DNA of 47,095 nucleotides from Hymenobacter terricola (GCF_017921975.2 NZ_JAGEMO020000085.1:1-47095); one strand, 5' to 3'; positions 1 through 9,920 are shown, counted from the first letter of the stretch. The notes: generated from the sequence alone by a model not told the origin. Program-made: numbers and translations.

Positions 1-2040
1 CGTGAGGGCCGTGACGTTGGTGCCCGTGCCCTGCGCGAAGCCCGACAGGCCATACTCCAGCTCGTAGGTATTGCCGGCGGGCAGGCCCCCGGTGGGAGCC
101 GTCCAGCTCAGGGTGGCGGTGGTGTTGGTCAGGTTGCTGGAAGTGGGGCCGGTGGGTACCGAGCAGTTCGAGGGCGAAGTCACGCACACGGCCAGCAGGC
201 CAACCGTGTTGCTGCCGTACGACCACACGCGGACGTAGAGGATTTCGCCCGGCGTACGGCCGGTCACGGTGAGCAGGGAGAAGTTACCGTTAGGGCTGGA
301 GTCGTCGTCGCAGCCCACCAGGGCCAGCGTGGCGCAGGCGCCGGAGTAAACGGCCACGCCCGTGTCGATGATGGGGCTGCCGGCGGTGGGAGGCACGGTT
401 TCGACCGTGAACGTGCCGCTGGCCGGCACGGTTACTTTAAACCACACGTCCTTGCTCACGTAGCTGGCACAGCCCGGCGCGGGCACGCCGGTCGAGGCCG
501 TGGCGGCCGTGTTGTCGGCGCTGGTCTGGCCCACACAGGTGCCGAACTGCACCGGCGCGTTGATAGCGCCCGCACAGTCATCATTGGCCGGGGTGGGCGG
601 GCCCGGCACAATGCACAGCGTGAACGTGCTGGCGGTCGCGGCGGGCGGGGTAGCGCCGGACGCATACACCCGCAGGAAATAAGGCTGGCCCGCGGTGAGG
701 CCGCCAATGGTGTTGATGTTGGTGGCGGCCGCAGCGGCCGACGCACAGAAAATGCTGGTTGAGGCGGCGCAGGTGCCCGTGCGCACATCGTACACGCCCG
801 CAAACTGCGGCGCGAAGGTGATGGTGTGCGAGTTGCTGGTGGCCACGAAGCTATACCAGACATCCTGGGCCGTGGTGCCGCTGCAGGCAGTGGTGGGCGC
901 GGTGCTTTGCGTTGCGCCAAACACGGTGCCGGCGGTTGGCGTGGTGCACGCCGTGCCCACCGGCAGGACAATGGCCTGGGCGCAATCATCGTTCACCGCA
1001 GGGTTGGGGTTGGTCGTGAACGTCCCCATGACGGAAACGACGCTGTTGCCATTGGTGCCGCCGCAGTTCTGGCGTACGTAGAACTGATAGGTGGTTTGCA
1101 CGGCCAGGCCGGTGAGGGTGGCCGTGGTGCCGGTAGCCGGGGCCGTGAAGTAGGGGTTGGTGGCCGAGTTGGCCAGGGCCGGATTGAAGCCGGGCAGGCC
1201 ATATAGAATAGTAAAAGGCCCGGGCGTGGTATTCGTCACCGTGTAGGACACCGTGGCCGTTGTGTTGGTCAGGGCCGTGGTGGTCAGGTTGCGGGGAGTG
1301 GGGCAAAGTGCCGGCGCCGCCGGAGTGAACGTGTAGATTTGACCCGTTGCGGGCAGCGTCGCAATGCTGGTCGTTTCCGTGGTCGAGCTCGTCGTGGGGG
1401 CCGGGGTGGCATCGCTCAGCGACAGAAACGAGCCGCTGCCCGTGCCCGCGCCCGAAAGGCCAATCGATGCCAGCGCGTTGGAGATGGCGCCCGTTTCCTG
1501 GCGGTACACGAAGCGCACCAGGTTGGTGCCTTCCACCAGCTGCACCTGCATGGAGAACGAAGGCCCGGTGGTGTTGCCGTAGCGAAACCAGTTCAGCCAC
1601 TCAAAGGTGAAGGTGCGGTTGGGGGCCGTGCCGGAGGTGAGGTAGCTGGCCGTGCCGGTGCTGCCGTTCAGGTCGTCCCAGAACGGCGCCACGCGGGGGC
1701 GCTCGGTGGCCGCGCCGGTGGCAAGGTCATTGGTCAGGCTGTTGGCGCTGGCCGCCGCATTAAAGGTCAGCCACCCGTTCGAGGAAACCTTGCAGGAAGT
1801 GTAGGGCGTCCCGTCAAACACGAAGGTGAAGCCCACGGGCAGTGCCGCCGATAAGGCGTCGTCGGCCTGCACGGTCGGAACGGGCGTGCCGCCCACCAGC
1901 GGGGCGAAAGTGCCCGTGCTGGGTGCCAGCGTGTACGTATCAACCTGGGCCTGGCCCGGACGGCTGTTCAGCAGCAAAGCCGCTAGCAACAAGAAGGCCC
2001 AGCCCAAAGGGCGGCGCCGCGAATGTAACAGTGTACTCAT
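1..2040 (-). CDS. Secreted fibronectin-rich surface protein (3' end missing)
   Basis: Open frame of 680 codons with no stop, running off the left edge, so the C-terminus (probably a T9SS sorting domain) is not seen. It starts at the ATG at 2040 with a signal peptide ending near Gly-Gln-Ala-Gln (residues 1-32). An N-terminal beta-rich domain follows (about 33-235), then a fibronectin type III-like domain beginning CPTPRNLTTTAL. Two pre-peptidase-C-like domains, each opening with NDDCA, come next, and then a second Fn3-like domain that is cut off. The second NDDCA domain and following Fn3 are nearly identical to part of the neighbouring upstream gene at 2279-7066, so the two are tandem paralogues. 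It is likely an adhesin or matrix protein exported by T9SS; there is no enzymatic motif. The family-level call is secure, the precise function unknown. Confidence 0.85.
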   Translation of the reverse strand, partial: MSTLLHSRRRPLGWAFLLLAALLLNSRPGQAQVDTYTLAPSTGTFAPLVGGTPVPTVQADDALSAALPVGFTFVFDGTPYTSCKVSSNGWLTFNAAASANSLTNDLATGAATERPRVAPFWDDLNGSTGTASYLTSGTAPNRTFTFEWLNWFRYGNTTGPSFSMQVQLVEGTNLVRFVYRQETGAISNALASIGLSGAGTGSGSFLSLSDATPAPTTSSTTETTSIATLPATGQIYTFTPAAPALCPTPRNLTTTALTNTTATVSYTVTNTTPGPFTILYGLPGFNPALANSATNPYFTAPATGTTATLTGLAVQTTYQFYVRQNCGGTNGNSVVSVMGTFTTNPNPAVNDDCAQAIVLPVGTACTTPTAGTVFGATQSTAPTTACSGTTAQDVWYSFVATSNSHTITFAPQFAGVYDVRTGTCAASTSIFCASAAAAATNINTIGGLTAGQPYFLRVYASGATPPAATASTFTLCIVPGPPTPANDDCAGAINAPVQFGTCVGQTSADNTAATASTGVPAPGCASYVSKDVWFKVTVPASGTFTVETVPPTAGSPIIDTGVAVYSGACATLALVGCDDDSSPNGNFSLLTVTGRTPGEILYVRVWSYGSNTVGLLAVCVTSPSNCSVPTGPTSSNLTNTTATLSWTAPTGGLPAGNTYELEYGLSGFAQGTGTNVTALT
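131..590. repeat. Duplicated adhesin module, copy 1
   Basis: Aligns without gaps to 3222-3681 at a constant offset of 3091 bases. A hand count over 181-587 gives 43 mismatches in 407 bases, about 89% identity. It encodes an NDDCA-type pre-peptidase-C-like domain and the start of the following Fn3 domain. Confidence 0.85.
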
Positions 2041-2228
2041 AAGGGTGAAGGGGAAATTGGGGTTAAAGCAGAGCAGTTGTGAGAAGAAATGATTAGCTAA
2101 CATTTAGGGTGGAGCAAAGGCGCACGGTGCCGGCAATGTACTTTCCATATTGTAATGTAGAGAAGAAAGCCCAGACGAAAGCAAAAGCTGGAATTATTCC
2201 TGCACGGGGTGGTAATCTGCTCAGTAAA

Positions 2229-2258
2229 AAAGGGCTGCTCCAAGTGGAACAGCCCTTT
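2229..2258 (-). terminator. Rho-independent terminator of the large adhesin gene
   Basis: A 13-bp stem with one mismatch (arms 2229-2241 and 2246-2258, loop of 4) is followed on the minus strand by a run of T. It lies 20 bases past the stop codon of the 2279-7066 gene, so the downstream paralogue at 1-2040 probably has its own promoter. Confidence 0.8.
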
Positions 2259-2278
2259 CTGGCTACAGAGTCAACTGC

Positions 2279-5200
2279 CTATTCGAGCACCACTTTGCGG
2301 GTGAGGACCTGGCCAGCAACGGCCACGCGCAGGGTGTAAATGCCGGTGGCCAAGCCGCGGGTGGTCAGCGTCTGCTCGGTGGTGCCGGTCAGGGCTTTTT
2401 CCCGCACTACCTGGCCCAGCGCGTTGAGCAGGGTTGCCCGGCCGGGGCCGTTCAAGCCATTCAGCGCCAGGGTGAGCTGGCCGGTGCTGCTCGGGTTGGG
2501 GTACACGAGCAGGGCGTTGGTGTCGGCTTTGGCCTGCGTCGCGGTCACAACGGGGGCCAGGTTGGTGCCGGCCAGGGTGAAGCTACCCGTGGCGTCGGAG
2601 CTGCCGTAGCCGCTCACGGCCACGTAGTAGCGGGTGCCGGCCGTGAGGCCCGTGACGGGAATCGGGGCCGTGAAGCCGGTGTTGGCGGCCGTGGCGGCGG
2701 CGCAGAACACCGACGTGAACGGCCCGGCCGAGCAGTTCGGGCTGGTGTAGAGGCGCACCATGCCCGCCGGAGTCCCGGTCAGCGTCAGCGTCGTGCTGGT
2801 TCCGGTCGGAGTTATTGTGAACCACACATCCTTGGGCAGCTGGGCCGAGGAACAGGCCGGCAGGTTGATGCCATTTTGCACACTGGTGGTGGCACCCACG
2901 TTTGAGCTGGTGAGCACGGTGGTGCCCAGGCCAATGGCGCCGCAGGGCTCATCGTTGCCCGGAATAGTGAGCGGGGTGGTGAAGCAGGTGGGGCCCACGA
3001 AGGCGCTGCTGCCGTTGGTGGTGCCGCAGTTCTGGCGCACGTAGTAGCAGTACGCCGTGTTCGGCAGCAGGCCCGTGATGGTGCGCGTGGGCGTGGTCAG
3101 GCCGATAATGGCCGTGCCCGTGCCTTGGACGAAGCCTTGCAGGCCGTACTCCAGTTCATACGTGGTGCCGGCTGCCGGCGTGCCGCCCGGTACCCAGTTC
3201 AGGGTGGCGGTGGTGTTGGTCAGGTTGCTGGCGGTAGGGCCGGTGGGTACCGAGCAGTTCGAGGGCGAAGTCACGCACACGGCCAGCAGACCGGAGTTGT
3301 TGCTGCCGTAAGCCCACACGCGCAGGTAGAGGATTTCGCCCGGCGTACGGCCGGTCACGGTGAGCAAGGAAAACAGGCCGTTGGGGCTGGAGTCGTCGTC
3401 GCAGTTCACCAGGGCCAGCGTGGCGCAGGCACCGGAGTAGATGGCCAGGCCCGTATCGGTGATGGAGCTGCCGGCGGTGGGAGGTACGGTTTCCACGGTG
3501 ACGGTGCCGCTGGCCGGCACGGTGACTTTGAACCAGACGTCCTGGCCTACGTAGTTGGCGCAGCCCGGCGCGGGCACGCCGGTCGAGGCCGTGGCGGCCG
3601 TGTTGTCGGCGCTGGTCTGGCCCACGCAGGTACCGAACTGCACCGGCGCATTGATAGCGCCCGCGCAGTCATCATTGGGAATCAACGTGCTGAAGGCAGC
3701 TGGGCCGGCCTGGCCGGAGCTAACCCCGGCCGCGCAGTTCTGCGTCACATAAAACTGGTAGGGCGTGCCGGGCGTGAGGCCCGTTACCGTGGTGCTGGTG
3801 CCGGTGATGCCTGCCACGGTGGTGCCGCCGGTGGCGGGGTTGAAGCCCGTGGGGCCGTACACCACGGTATAAGTACCCGCGCCGGAGTTCAGCCACGAAA
3901 GCACGGCCGTGGTCTGGGTGGTAACGGCCGTCAGGTTGGCGGGCGATAAGCAGCCCGAAGCCAGCTCGATGCGCAGGTTGTCGATGCCAATGTCCGAGGT
4001 GAACGTTCCCGTCACCTTGGTGCGGAAGCGGACCACCGTGGTGGCCGAAGTGCCGGTCAGGTTCGTCACCTGGGCTATCCAGCCCTGGGCCACCGTGCCG
4101 CTCACGCCAAGGGCTACCTGCGGGGCCCCAAAGGTGTTGCCGCCATCGTTCGACACCTGCACGTACAGCGAGTCATTGCCGGCCGTGTTCAGGTAGTCGA
4201 AGCTCAGGCGCTTGGAACCGGCCGTGCTCAGGTTCACGTACAGGTCGAGGATGCCAGCGGAACCGGCCGGGGCGTAGTACGAGTGGAAGCGGGCCGAGTG
4301 CGTGCCCTGGCTGCCCGTGGGCGTATATCCGCCAATGGTGGGCGACGTCCAGGCGGCGCTCGCGCCGTCATCTTCGCGCCGCCACGAGGCGTCTCCCGTC
4401 ATCGGAGTATTGCGCCAGAAGGCCGTGGGCGCGTCGCGGGTATCGCAGATGCCCACCCAGGTGTTTTCAAAGCTTTCGATAACGGGCAGCGTGGCGTAGG
4501 TAGTGGCCACGCAGGCCGTGCGGAACGTGAAGGGACCGGCAATCTGGCTGGATTGGCCACTGCCGCAGTCCTTGGTCACGTAGAACTGGTAGGTCGTGTT
4601 GGCCGTCAGGCCGGTAATGGCCGTCGACGTGGTGGTGGTGTTTACCGTGGTGCTGCCCGTGCCGCCCGGCGTGAAGCCGCTGAGGCCGTACTGCACAACG
4701 TAGTTAGCCGCCGTCCCGTTGGTCACGGTCGAGAAGCTGAGCGTTGCGGTCGTGGTCGTGACGTTGGTGGCGGCCAGGCCCGCCGCCGGGGCGCAGGCCG
4801 GAGCCGCCCCAATGGTAATGATGTAATCCTCGGCTTCGCCGGAACCAAACAACGTGCAGGCATCGGCCGCGCCGTTGGTGTTGCCCGTGCTCCGGCTGCG
4901 GATGCGCAGGCCGGTCTGGCCCAGGGGCGTGCCCACTGGTATCGTAATGCTGACCGTAGCCGGCGCATTGGTGGTGCTGGAAACGGCCACCTGCGTCCAC
5001 TCGGTGGCTTCAAACGTGCCGTTCTGGTTAAAATCAATCCAGGCCGAAATAATGGCCGAGGCCGAAGTCGTCACGCTCAACTGGTAGGTGAGCCCGCGCA
5101 GCAGCGTGCCCGTGGCCGTGCCCGAAGCCGGGTAAGACGTATAAGAGCTGCCGTTCGCCGAGTTGCAGGTCGTGCCCGAGTTGTTGAGGCCGGAGCCGGC

Positions 5201-7066
5201 CACGGTCACGTTCACAATATCGGCCGTGCCGCAGTAGTCGCCCAGGCCTGAGTTGCAGTACGTGTACGTGCTGGTCGTCGTGAAGCTGTTGGTCACGCAC
5301 CCCGTGGCGGCGCCGTTGGCGTTGCGGGGCACAATCTTATAGTAATAGGTAGTGGTAGCGGCCAGGGCCGCGGGCGTATAGCTCGTGCCCGGCTGGTTGG
5401 TCACCACCAGCGGCGGGGTGGCCGTCGTGCCAAAATAGACGTCGTAGCCAGTAGCTACGCCGCCGCCGCTGTTCCAGGTGATGGTAGGTGTGCGCACCAC
5501 GCCGGTAGCGCCGGTGGCCGGCACGAAGCTGGTGGCGCAGTTCGGCACGCCGGTCAGCACGTCGAGCCGCACGTTGTCGAGGCCAATATCAGAGGTAAAC
5601 GTCGCCGTTACTTTGGTCCGGAAGCGCACGATGGTCGTGGCCGAAGTCGAAGTGAGGCTCACGCTCTGCGGCTGCCAGCCCTGGGCCACCGTGCCGCTGA
5701 TGCCCAGCCGCAGCAACGGGGCACCAAACGTAACCCCGCCATCGGTCGATACCCGCACTTGCAGGGAGTCGTTGCCGGCCGTGTTCAGGTAGTCAAACTG
5801 CAGCACTTTGTTGCCAGTAGCGCTCAGGTTCACATACAAATCGAGCGAGCCGGTTGCGGCGGCCGGGGCGTAGTAGGAGTGGAAGCGGGCCGAATGGCTG
5901 CCCTGGCTGCCCAGCGGCGCGTACACGCCCACGGTGGGCGATGTCCAACTGCCAACCGTGCCGTCGTCGTCGCGGCGCCACGAGGCGTCGCCGGCCGTCG
6001 GGGTGTTGCGCCAGCTGTTGGTGGGCACATCGTGCGAGGCGCAGGCATCAATCCAGGCATTTTCGAAGCTTTCGGCAATCGGCAGGCTGGCGTAGGAGGC
6101 CGCGTTCACGCTCACCGTTACGGGCGTGGACGTGGCCGACTGGCCGCTGCACGTCAGGCGGGCCCGGTAGGTGCGGGTGGCCAGCACCGAGGCTACGGTG
6201 TAGGTAGTGGCCGTGGCGCCGGTAATGTCCGTGAACGTCGTGCCGTTGGTCGATTCCTGCCATTGGTAGGTCTGGCCCGAGCCGTAAGTAGAGCCCAGCA
6301 GCGACAGGCCAACGGCCGTGCCGGCGCAGACCGTGGTGGCCGTGGCGGCCGTAGTGCCCGCCGTGGGCGGCGCGGTGCACGGGCCGCCGGGCGTGTAGGT
6401 CACGCGCAGCGTGGGACGGCGGTTACCGTAGGTGGTAGTCAGGGCCGTGGCACTGGTGAGGGCCGCGCTGTTGGCGTAGCCCAGGCCAAAGCCGGTGGCC
6501 AGGTTGGTCACGAAGTTGACCGCAGCCGTGGCTACGCCCAGCTTCTGGTGGTCCGTCAGCACCAGCAGGTTGCCGCCCGTGTACACGAAAGGCTGGCTCA
6601 GCGTCACGCTCACGTAAGTGCCCGCCGCGCCCGTAAATTGCTGGGTAGTGGAAGCGTATACCGAAGTAGCCGTCGTGGTCAGCGCGCCCCAGGTCATCGT
6701 GGTGCCCAGCGTGGTCAGCGCCGAGTTGTCGAGCAGTACGTTGAAGACGTTGTTGCCCGTGAGTTCGCCGGCGTCCGATTTCAGCCAGGCCAGCTCCGTG
6801 ATTACGGCTCCGGTGGGGATGTTCAGCTCGGTGGGAGTATAGAGGTGGGCGTAGCGAGACCAGTCAAAGGTGGAGGTCGTGGCCGAGCGGTAAATGGGGC
6901 CATATAAATAGGAGCTCACGGCCGGAGCTACCACCGGCACCGTCGTCGAGCCGATAACCGTGGTTTGGGCTACCGCTGCCGTGCCGCAGCCCAATAGCCA
7001 TAATAACGCAAGCCACCCGCGACGCCGTGGGGTGCCGGGTGGTTTCAATGAGAAGAAGTGTTGCAT
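2279..7066 (-). CDS. Giant multidomain T9SS-secreted surface protein
   Basis: 1595 residues. Signal peptide 1-33 ends AAVAQ. The approximate domain order is: a jelly-roll-like N-terminal domain (35-228), an Ig-like domain (229-322), a MAM-like/choice-of-anchor J domain (325-500) and Fn3. A GEVED domain follows (600-755, with WIDFNQNGTFE and ending SGEAEDYIITI), then Fn3, a second choice-of-anchor J domain (855-1038), Fn3, a pre-peptidase-C-like domain starting NDDCA, Fn3 and another pre-peptidase-C-like domain. The protein closes with a T9SS type A sorting domain (about 1515-1595), with VYPNPSSTGQ and the ending GIYTLRV...RKVVLE. The sorting domain means export across the outer membrane and attachment to the cell surface or release. 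There is no catalytic motif, so adhesion or extracellular-matrix binding is inferred. It is transcribed ahead of the paralogue at 1-2040 but separated from it by a terminator. Confidence 0.92.
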   Translation of the reverse strand: MQHFFSLKPPGTPRRRGWLALLWLLGCGTAAVAQTTVIGSTTVPVVAPAVSSYLYGPIYRSATTSTFDWSRYAHLYTPTELNIPTGAVITELAWLKSDAGELTGNNVFNVLLDNSALTTLGTTMTWGALTTTATSVYASTTQQFTGAAGTYVSVTLSQPFVYTGGNLLVLTDHQKLGVATAAVNFVTNLATGFGLGYANSAALTSATALTTTYGNRRPTLRVTYTPGGPCTAPPTAGTTAATATTVCAGTAVGLSLLGSTYGSGQTYQWQESTNGTTFTDITGATATTYTVASVLATRTYRARLTCSGQSATSTPVTVSVNAASYASLPIAESFENAWIDACASHDVPTNSWRNTPTAGDASWRRDDDGTVGSWTSPTVGVYAPLGSQGSHSARFHSYYAPAAATGSLDLYVNLSATGNKVLQFDYLNTAGNDSLQVRVSTDGGVTFGAPLLRLGISGTVAQGWQPQSVSLTSTSATTIVRFRTKVTATFTSDIGLDNVRLDVLTGVPNCATSFVPATGATGVVRTPTITWNSGGGVATGYDVYFGTTATPPLVVTNQPGTSYTPAALAATTTYYYKIVPRNANGAATGCVTNSFTTTSTYTYCNSGLGDYCGTADIVNVTVAGSGLNNSGTTCNSANGSSYTSYPASGTATGTLLRGLTYQLSVTTSASAIISAWIDFNQNGTFEATEWTQVAVSSTTNAPATVSITIPVGTPLGQTGLRIRSRSTGNTNGAADACTLFGSGEAEDYIITIGAAPACAPAAGLAATNVTTTTATLSFSTVTNGTAANYVVQYGLSGFTPGGTGSTTVNTTTTSTAITGLTANTTYQFYVTKDCGSGQSSQIAGPFTFRTACVATTYATLPVIESFENTWVGICDTRDAPTAFWRNTPMTGDASWRREDDGASAAWTSPTIGGYTPTGSQGTHSARFHSYYAPAGSAGILDLYVNLSTAGSKRLSFDYLNTAGNDSLYVQVSNDGGNTFGAPQVALGVSGTVAQGWIAQVTNLTGTSATTVVRFRTKVTGTFTSDIGIDNLRIELASGCLSPANLTAVTTQTTAVLSWLNSGAGTYTVVYGPTGFNPATGGTTVAGITGTSTTVTGLTPGTPYQFYVTQNCAAGVSSGQAGPAAFSTLIPNDDCAGAINAPVQFGTCVGQTSADNTAATASTGVPAPGCANYVGQDVWFKVTVPASGTVTVETVPPTAGSSITDTGLAIYSGACATLALVNCDDDSSPNGLFSLLTVTGRTPGEILYLRVWAYGSNNSGLLAVCVTSPSNCSVPTGPTASNLTNTTATLNWVPGGTPAAGTTYELEYGLQGFVQGTGTAIIGLTTPTRTITGLLPNTAYCYYVRQNCGTTNGSSAFVGPTCFTTPLTIPGNDEPCGAIGLGTTVLTSSNVGATTSVQNGINLPACSSAQLPKDVWFTITPTGTSTTLTLTGTPAGMVRLYTSPNCSAGPFTSVFCAAATAANTGFTAPIPVTGLTAGTRYYVAVSGYGSSDATGSFTLAGTNLAPVVTATQAKADTNALLVYPNPSSTGQLTLALNGLNGPGRATLLNALGQVVREKALTGTTEQTLTTRGLATGIYTLRVAVAGQVLTRKVVLE
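3222..3681. repeat. Duplicated adhesin module, copy 2
   Basis: Counterpart of 131-590 at a fixed offset of 3091 bases, about 89% identical by hand count, inside the 2279-7066 gene. Mismatches cluster in short patches, and the stretch matching 481-540 has a single difference. Confidence 0.85.
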
Positions 7067-7424
7067 AGAAACTGAAAAGAGGGTGAAAAAAGAAAAGGGG
7101 GTTAAAAAAAGACTGATGAAACCGCTACTTATAGCTGCCGGCCCATGGTAGGGGTGGAGCCAAAGCCCGGAAATGCCCGGAACTAACAGAAAAAGCTGAA
7201 CGGCTCTGAAACTTACAAAGAAAAATTGGTGCTCAAATACTATTCAGGAATTAGTTCCATTTCACTGCATTTATGTTAATCGTGGCCCATAATTTGCTAT
7301 GAATGCCTCTCTTAGATGCCCTATTGTTTTGCTCTCCGCGATTCTACCAGTATATTGGTTCGCTGATTCGTCGGTAACCACCCAATTTGTGTTTTCTCCA
7401 CCTCCATTACCCCTGTTTGCACCC
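7067..7424. other. Divergent intergenic region between adhesin and gliding-type gene
   Basis: 358 bases, AT-richer than its flanks, between two divergently transcribed genes, so it should carry both promoters. I find no exact TAnnTTTG -7 box at suitable distance for either gene. The frame of the plus-strand gene stays open back to 7299, but that extension precedes a good signal peptide and is probably untranslated. No other gene is visible. Confidence 0.5.
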
Positions 7425-9851
7425 ATGAAAAAAATCTTACATTCCTTCACCCTGTTGCTCTTTGCGTGCTGCCTGCTTCTGGGTAGCGTGCAGGAGGCGC
7501 GCGCGTCCCACTTGCTGGGGGGCGACATGACGTACGTCTCGCTGGGCAACAACCAGTACCGGGTCAAGTTCCGCCTCTACCGCGACTGCACCGGCATCAC
7601 GCCCAGTGCCTTCACCCTTTCCTGCAGCAACAACGGCTGCAACGCCATGGCCAGTGTCACGGCACCTTTCGTGCAGCAAGGGCTCGTGGAAGCGGGCAAC
7701 CCGTTCTGCGCGGCCGTGTCCTCGGGCCCGTGCCTGGGCCCGACGGGCCTGCCCAACTACGACGTGTACAACTACCTGGCCACCGTCACGCTGCCCCCCG
7801 GGCAGTGGACGCTGAGCACCGACCAGGGCTCGCGCCCCTCGCTGGCCAACATCGTGGCCGGCAACCTCTACGTGCAGGCCACGCTCGACAACCGCAACTC
7901 GAGCACCGGTGCGGCCGTGGCCAACAACTCGCCCCAGTTCGACGTGCAGGACATTCCGATTCAGTACGTGTGCTGGAATCAGCCCACCACCATCACCTAC
8001 TCGGCCACCGAGGCCGACGGCGACTCGCTGGTCTACTCCCTGACGGCCCCGCTGGAGGCCTGCGGTACGCCCGTTACTTACAATGCTTATCCTAACCAGG
8101 CGGGTGGTGTAGTAATTCTTACCCCCAATGCAACGTGCCCGACGTGCCCCTTGTGTGTCCTGCAATTGCCTACTATTACGGCCAACTATAGTCCAACACT
8201 GCCCATTCCCGTGGGTTACGACGAAACCGGTTCCTGCCCAATCAAAACGGGAACTCCGCGTTTCATTTTCAACCAGCAGGCGCGCACGATTTCGTTCACG
8301 CCCAACGTGTACATTCCAAATTCGCCGGCGAATCTGGGCCTGAACAAGTACCAAATCGCGGTACTGATTACCGAATACCGTCGCATCAACGGGGTGCGCC
8401 GCGTTATCGGCACCGTGCGCCGCGAGGCCAACCTGATTGTGACCGACTGCGGCGGCAACAGCACCCCCAACCCCGTGGTGGTTAACCCTGTGACGGTGAA
8501 CTCCGGCACGGTTGCGGTTAACACTACTGACACCACCCGGCTGGACGTTTCTTCGTGCAGCTACTCGCGCGTGCAACTCAACTTCACCGACCCCGACAAC
8601 ATTGCCACGCCGACCCGGCCCGCTGCCAACCCGCTGCAGCTGCTCACCGTGACGCTGCCCGCCGACATCAACACCAACCCCAACCTGCTGGATTCGGGCG
8701 ACGTGGGCTCGTTCGTGCTCTCCGGCAATGGCACCAGCAACCCCAAGGGCACGTTCTTCTTCCAGCCCTCGCCGTCGACGGTCGGGCGCACCATTCGCCT
8801 GAACATTCGGATTGAAGACAATGCCTGCCCCATCAAGGGCGTGCAAAACCGGGTAGTCGTTATCCGGATTAAGAAAGGCAACTTCGCCACGGCCCTTGCG
8901 ACAGTTGGCCAGACGGGCCTGCCCAACGTGACGCCGGTGACGCTGTGCAGTGGTTCGCTGGCCCTGCGCGGCAGCGTGCTGCGGCCGGATTCGGTGCGCC
9001 GCCTCGCCCAGAACATCTCGGTGCTGCAAACCTACGCCTTCCAGTGGTCGCTGGTGAGCGGCAACGGCTTCAACACGGCCACCGCTGCACTGCAAAACAT
9101 TACGGTGACTCCTACCATGACCAGCCGCTACCGCCTGCAAATCACGCCAAACAGCGGCTTTGGTCCCGGCTGCGGCGATACCACGTCGATTCTGGTACGC
9201 GTGGCGCCGCCGGTGGTGTCGCGCTTCACCATCACCGACTCGATTTCGAGCCGCCCCGTGACCAACCCGAACTCGCCGGCGGGCGGGCTGATTCCGCCGA
9301 TTACGTACAAGTTCAGCAACACCTCGACCATCAACGGCGTGCTGCCCACGGCTTATACTTCGACGGTTTTCCGCATGGACTCGATTCGGTGGACTTACCA
9401 GCGCATCAAGGACGGGGCGGGCGCTCCTGTAACCAGCACCCCCAAAGTATTCTCGCGCAGCTACAACCCCGGCAACCTGGTGCTGAGCGAAGGCGGCACG
9501 TACATCATCGCCCTGAGCTCTGCTTCGACGCTGATTGCCCCCACGGTTACGAACCGCGGCCAGTGCCCGGTCCTGATAGCCCAGCACATCGTCATCGTGC
9601 CCGAGCTGAAAGTGCCGAACATCATCACGCCAAACAACGACAACCTGAACGACGTGTTCGTGGTGCCGGTGAGCCAGCGCGGTGGCAAGCTGGAAATCTA
9701 CAACCGCTGGGGCCGCAAGGTGCAGGAATACGCCAATTACCAGAACACCTGGGGTGGCGGCGACCAGCCCAGCGGCGTGTACTACTACTACCTCACCGAC
9801 CCGAGCGGCAACAAGAGCAAGGGCTGGGTTGAAGTGAACCGCGGGCAGTAA
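7425..9851 (+). CDS. Gliding motility-associated, T9SS type B sorted protein
   Basis: 808 residues from the ATG at 7425, chosen because MKKILHSF begins a clear signal peptide (cut near EARAS). The mature start SHLLGGDMTY...LYRDCTGI matches the N-terminus common to large Bacteroidota surface proteins of this class. The middle contains beta-rich, Ig-like segments without a catalytic motif. The last 85 residues (from about 725: VPNIITPNNDNLND, YNRWGRKV, GVYYYYL, KGWVEV) are a gliding motility-associated C-terminal (CHU_C) domain, the T9SS type B signal. These proteins are exported by T9SS and then held at the surface. The gene stands alone, between a divergent adhesin and a strong terminator. 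The class is certain; its role in gliding or adhesion is inferred. Confidence 0.92.
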   Translation: MKKILHSFTLLLFACCLLLGSVQEARASHLLGGDMTYVSLGNNQYRVKFRLYRDCTGITPSAFTLSCSNNGCNAMASVTAPFVQQGLVEAGNPFCAAVSSGPCLGPTGLPNYDVYNYLATVTLPPGQWTLSTDQGSRPSLANIVAGNLYVQATLDNRNSSTGAAVANNSPQFDVQDIPIQYVCWNQPTTITYSATEADGDSLVYSLTAPLEACGTPVTYNAYPNQAGGVVILTPNATCPTCPLCVLQLPTITANYSPTLPIPVGYDETGSCPIKTGTPRFIFNQQARTISFTPNVYIPNSPANLGLNKYQIAVLITEYRRINGVRRVIGTVRREANLIVTDCGGNSTPNPVVVNPVTVNSGTVAVNTTDTTRLDVSSCSYSRVQLNFTDPDNIATPTRPAANPLQLLTVTLPADINTNPNLLDSGDVGSFVLSGNGTSNPKGTFFFQPSPSTVGRTIRLNIRIEDNACPIKGVQNRVVVIRIKKGNFATALATVGQTGLPNVTPVTLCSGSLALRGSVLRPDSVRRLAQNISVLQTYAFQWSLVSGNGFNTATAALQNITVTPTMTSRYRLQITPNSGFGPGCGDTTSILVRVAPPVVSRFTITDSISSRPVTNPNSPAGGLIPPITYKFSNTSTINGVLPTAYTSTVFRMDSIRWTYQRIKDGAGAPVTSTPKVFSRSYNPGNLVLSEGGTYIIALSSASTLIAPTVTNRGQCPVLIAQHIVIVPELKVPNIITPNNDNLNDVFVVPVSQRGGKLEIYNRWGRKVQEYANYQNTWGGGDQPSGVYYYYLTDPSGNKSKGWVEVNRGQ

Positions 9852-9855
9852 CCAA

Positions 9856-9920
9856 CCCGGACTACCCACAAAAAAGAGGGCCGCGAATTTCGCGGCCCTC
9901 TTTTTTGTGGGTAGTCCGGG
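9856..9920. terminator. Bidirectional terminator, perfect 32-bp inverted repeat
   Basis: Arms 9856-9887 and 9889-9920 are exact reverse complements separated by one base. The GC core (gagggccgcg) is flanked by A6 and T6 tracts, so the hairpin ends in a U-run whichever strand is transcribed. It lies between the convergent genes ending at 9851 (plus) and 10012 (minus). Confidence 0.9.

Noticed and set aside
456..989. A 177-codon Pro/Arg-rich frame near the left end
   Set aside because: It is an out-of-frame reading of the truncated adhesin at 1-2040, whose own frame is open across the whole stretch and has a signal peptide and domains.
7299..7424. N-terminal extension of the gliding-type protein
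   Set aside because: The extension is not signal-like and precedes a textbook signal peptide starting at the ATG at 7425.
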